From: Parcubacteria group bacterium GW2011_GWA2_50_10b
GTDB lineage: Bacteria; Patescibacteriota; Minisyncoccia; Phycocordibacterales; Zambryskibacteraceae
Direction of reading: 5' to 3'
DNA: 6,688 bases
Assembly (NCBI GenBank): GCA_001004085.1
Contig: LCQJ01000018.1
Coordinates: forward strand, 1 to 6,688
Shown: one piece after another, positions 5,525-6,688 of the stretch
How positions within the stretch are numbered: the stretch's first letter is position 1
Layout of the letters: each line of letters begins with the position of its first letter
Program-made: the position numbers and the translations under genes
The notes under the pieces: generated by a model
Told to the model about the DNA's origin: nothing
Database searches by the model: none
Seen by the model: only the letters and a program-made list of their open reading frames with translations

Positions 5525-6688
5525 ATGCAGAATATCCGCAATTTTTCCATCATCGCCCATATTGACCACGGCAAATCCACCCTGGCGGACCGGATGCTTG
5601 AATTGACCGGCACTATCGAGAAGCGCGATATGCGCGACCAGGTGCTCGACTCGATGGACCTGGAGCGAGAGCGCGGCATCACCATCAAGATGCAACCTGT
5701 GAGGATGGTCTATACCCAAGGTCGAACCTTAGGCACTGATTCTCAAGGTTCGACCTTTATCCTGAATCTGATAGATACTCCCGGGCACATCGATTTTTCC
5801 TATGAAGTTTCCCGCGCCCTCGGCGCCGTCGAAGGCTCGCTACTCCTGGTCGATGCCACCCAGGGCGTGCAGGCTCAGACGCTCACCACTCTTGGCATGG
5901 CGCGCGAATCGGGGTTGACCATCATCCCGGTCATTTCCAAAATTGATTCACCGCTGGCGCGGACCGAGGAGGTGGCGGAGGAAATAATGAAACTCCTGGA
6001 TGTTTTGCCGGAAGAAATCGTCATGGTGTCAGGAAAGACCGGGGAAGGCGTCAAAAACCTGCTTGATGAAATTGTCAGGCGCATTCCGGCGCCGGAGCAA
6101 AAAGCCGGCTCGTCTTTCGGTTCTTTGATATTCGATTTCAAGTACTCCACTCACCGGGGCATCATCGTTTTCATCCGGGTCTTTTCGGGCGAGGTCCGCA
6201 AGAGCGACAAGCTCAAATTCAAGATTGCCGGCCGGGAATTCCAGGCTTTGGAAGTCGGCGTTTTCATGCCGCAAGAGAAACCGGTGGAGAGCCTCTCGGC
6301 CGGGGAAATCGGCTATATCGTCACGGGCATCAAAGAACCCGGCGTGGCTTCCGTGGGAGACACCGTCGCGGCCGCTTCGGACACCAGGCCGCCCTTGCCG
6401 GGCTACGCCGTGGCGCGGCCGGTCGTCTGGGCCTCGGTCTATCCGGAGAACCAAGACCATTTCCCCACTCTTAAACTGGCCCTTTCGCGTCTGAAGCTCT
6501 CCGATTCGGCTTTCTCTTTTGAAGAGGAGTCATCCGGCGTCTTGGGCAGGGGATTCCGCTGCGGATTCCTGGGCATGCTTCATCTCGAAATCATCACCGA
6601 AAGGCTGCGCCGCGAATTCAATCTGCCGCTCGTCATCACTCTGCCCTCCATCACTTACCGGGTTACTTACAAAAACGGCAAAGAGGAG
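5525..6688 (+). CDS. lepA: Elongation factor 4 (LepA), translational GTPase, 3' part outside window
   Basis: The first 388 residues of a protein of about 600; the frame stays open to the window edge. LepA/EF4 is a ribosome-binding GTPase of the EF-G type that acts on translating or assembling ribosomes. The G domain has G1 AHIDHGKST (11-19), G2 RGITIK (50-55) and G3 DTPGH (84-88) intact. G4 reads SKID (138-141) instead of NKID, and G5 reads SGK (169-171) instead of SAK. Domain II follows from about residue 195. The LepA-specific block GRGFRCGFLGMLHLEIITER is present near the end. Compared with E. coli, about seven extra residues lie between VRMVY and LNLIDTPGH (roughly 65-78), encoded by an inverted repeat. 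The ATG at 5525 gives the canonical N-terminus (MQNIRNFSIIAH) but has no Shine-Dalgarno. The base before it is the last base of the AT-rich repeat. Identification is certain. Confidence 0.97.
   Translation, partial: MQNIRNFSIIAHIDHGKSTLADRMLELTGTIEKRDMRDQVLDSMDLERERGITIKMQPVRMVYTQGRTLGTDSQGSTFILNLIDTPGHIDFSYEVSRALGAVEGSLLLVDATQGVQAQTLTTLGMARESGLTIIPVISKIDSPLARTEEVAEEIMKLLDVLPEEIVMVSGKTGEGVKNLLDEIVRRIPAPEQKAGSSFGSLIFDFKYSTHRGIIVFIRVFSGEVRKSDKLKFKIAGREFQALEVGVFMPQEKPVESLSAGEIGYIVTGIKEPGVASVGDTVAAASDTRPPLPGYAVARPVVWASVYPENQDHFPTLKLALSRLKLSDSAFSFEEESSGVLGRGFRCGFLGMLHLEIITERLRREFNLPLVITLPSITYRVTYKNGKEE
5718..5757. repeat. 13-bp inverted repeat inside the lepA G domain
   Basis: AAGGTCGAACCTT (5718-5730) and AAGGTTCGACCTT (5745-5757) are exact reverse complements separated by 14 nt. 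Each half is also nearly self-complementary. The 40-bp unit lies in frame in lepA and encodes roughly residues 65-78, where this protein is about seven residues longer than E. coli LepA. It could form a 13-bp mRNA stem. Confidence 0.85.

Overview
The window most likely comes from a Patescibacteria/CPR bacterium, probably a Parcubacteria-like lineage. This is an inference from protein character, not a database result. The LepA wording (for example GRGFRCGFLGMLHLEIITERLRR, G5 as SGK), a MurJ with an atypical set of polar residues, a Wzy_C-like membrane protein fused to TPRs, and AT-rich dispersed repeats around a four-helix-bundle gene all fit that group.

Layout, left to right. (1) 26-560: a two-gene toxin-antitoxin operon in the order hicB-hicA with a 10-nt overlap. 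Its promoter is placed so that the message may be leaderless. (2) 571-1004, minus strand: rnpB, the RNA subunit of RNase P, with both conserved ends, P1/P2 pairing, a good sigma70-type promoter and a GC-rich 3' hairpin. The gene carries an unusual A/T-rich repeat-like insertion. (3) 1063-5066: two overlapping cell-envelope genes, an O-antigen ligase/polymerase-like protein with a C-terminal TPR domain, and a MurJ/MviN flippase homologue. (4) 5074-5524: a compact, AT-rich, element-like unit. It has one S23/four-helix-bundle ORF between imperfect terminal inverted repeats, and its right repeat touches the start codon of lepA. (5) 5525-6688: the 5' two thirds of lepA (elongation factor 4), which runs off the window.

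The envelope genes plausibly act together on a lipid-linked glycan: MurJ-family flipping, then Wzy/WaaL-like polymerisation or ligation. rnpB and lepA are housekeeping RNA-processing and translation genes. HicBA and the four-helix-bundle unit are accessory insertions among them.

The strongest candidates for something undescribed are: the inverted-repeat-bounded four-helix-bundle unit, which resembles an rRNA intervening sequence living outside rRNA; a 13-bp inverted repeat inserted in frame in the LepA G domain, resembling a palindromic coding element; and the repeat-like insertion inside rnpB. No tRNA, rRNA, CRISPR array or transposase gene was seen.
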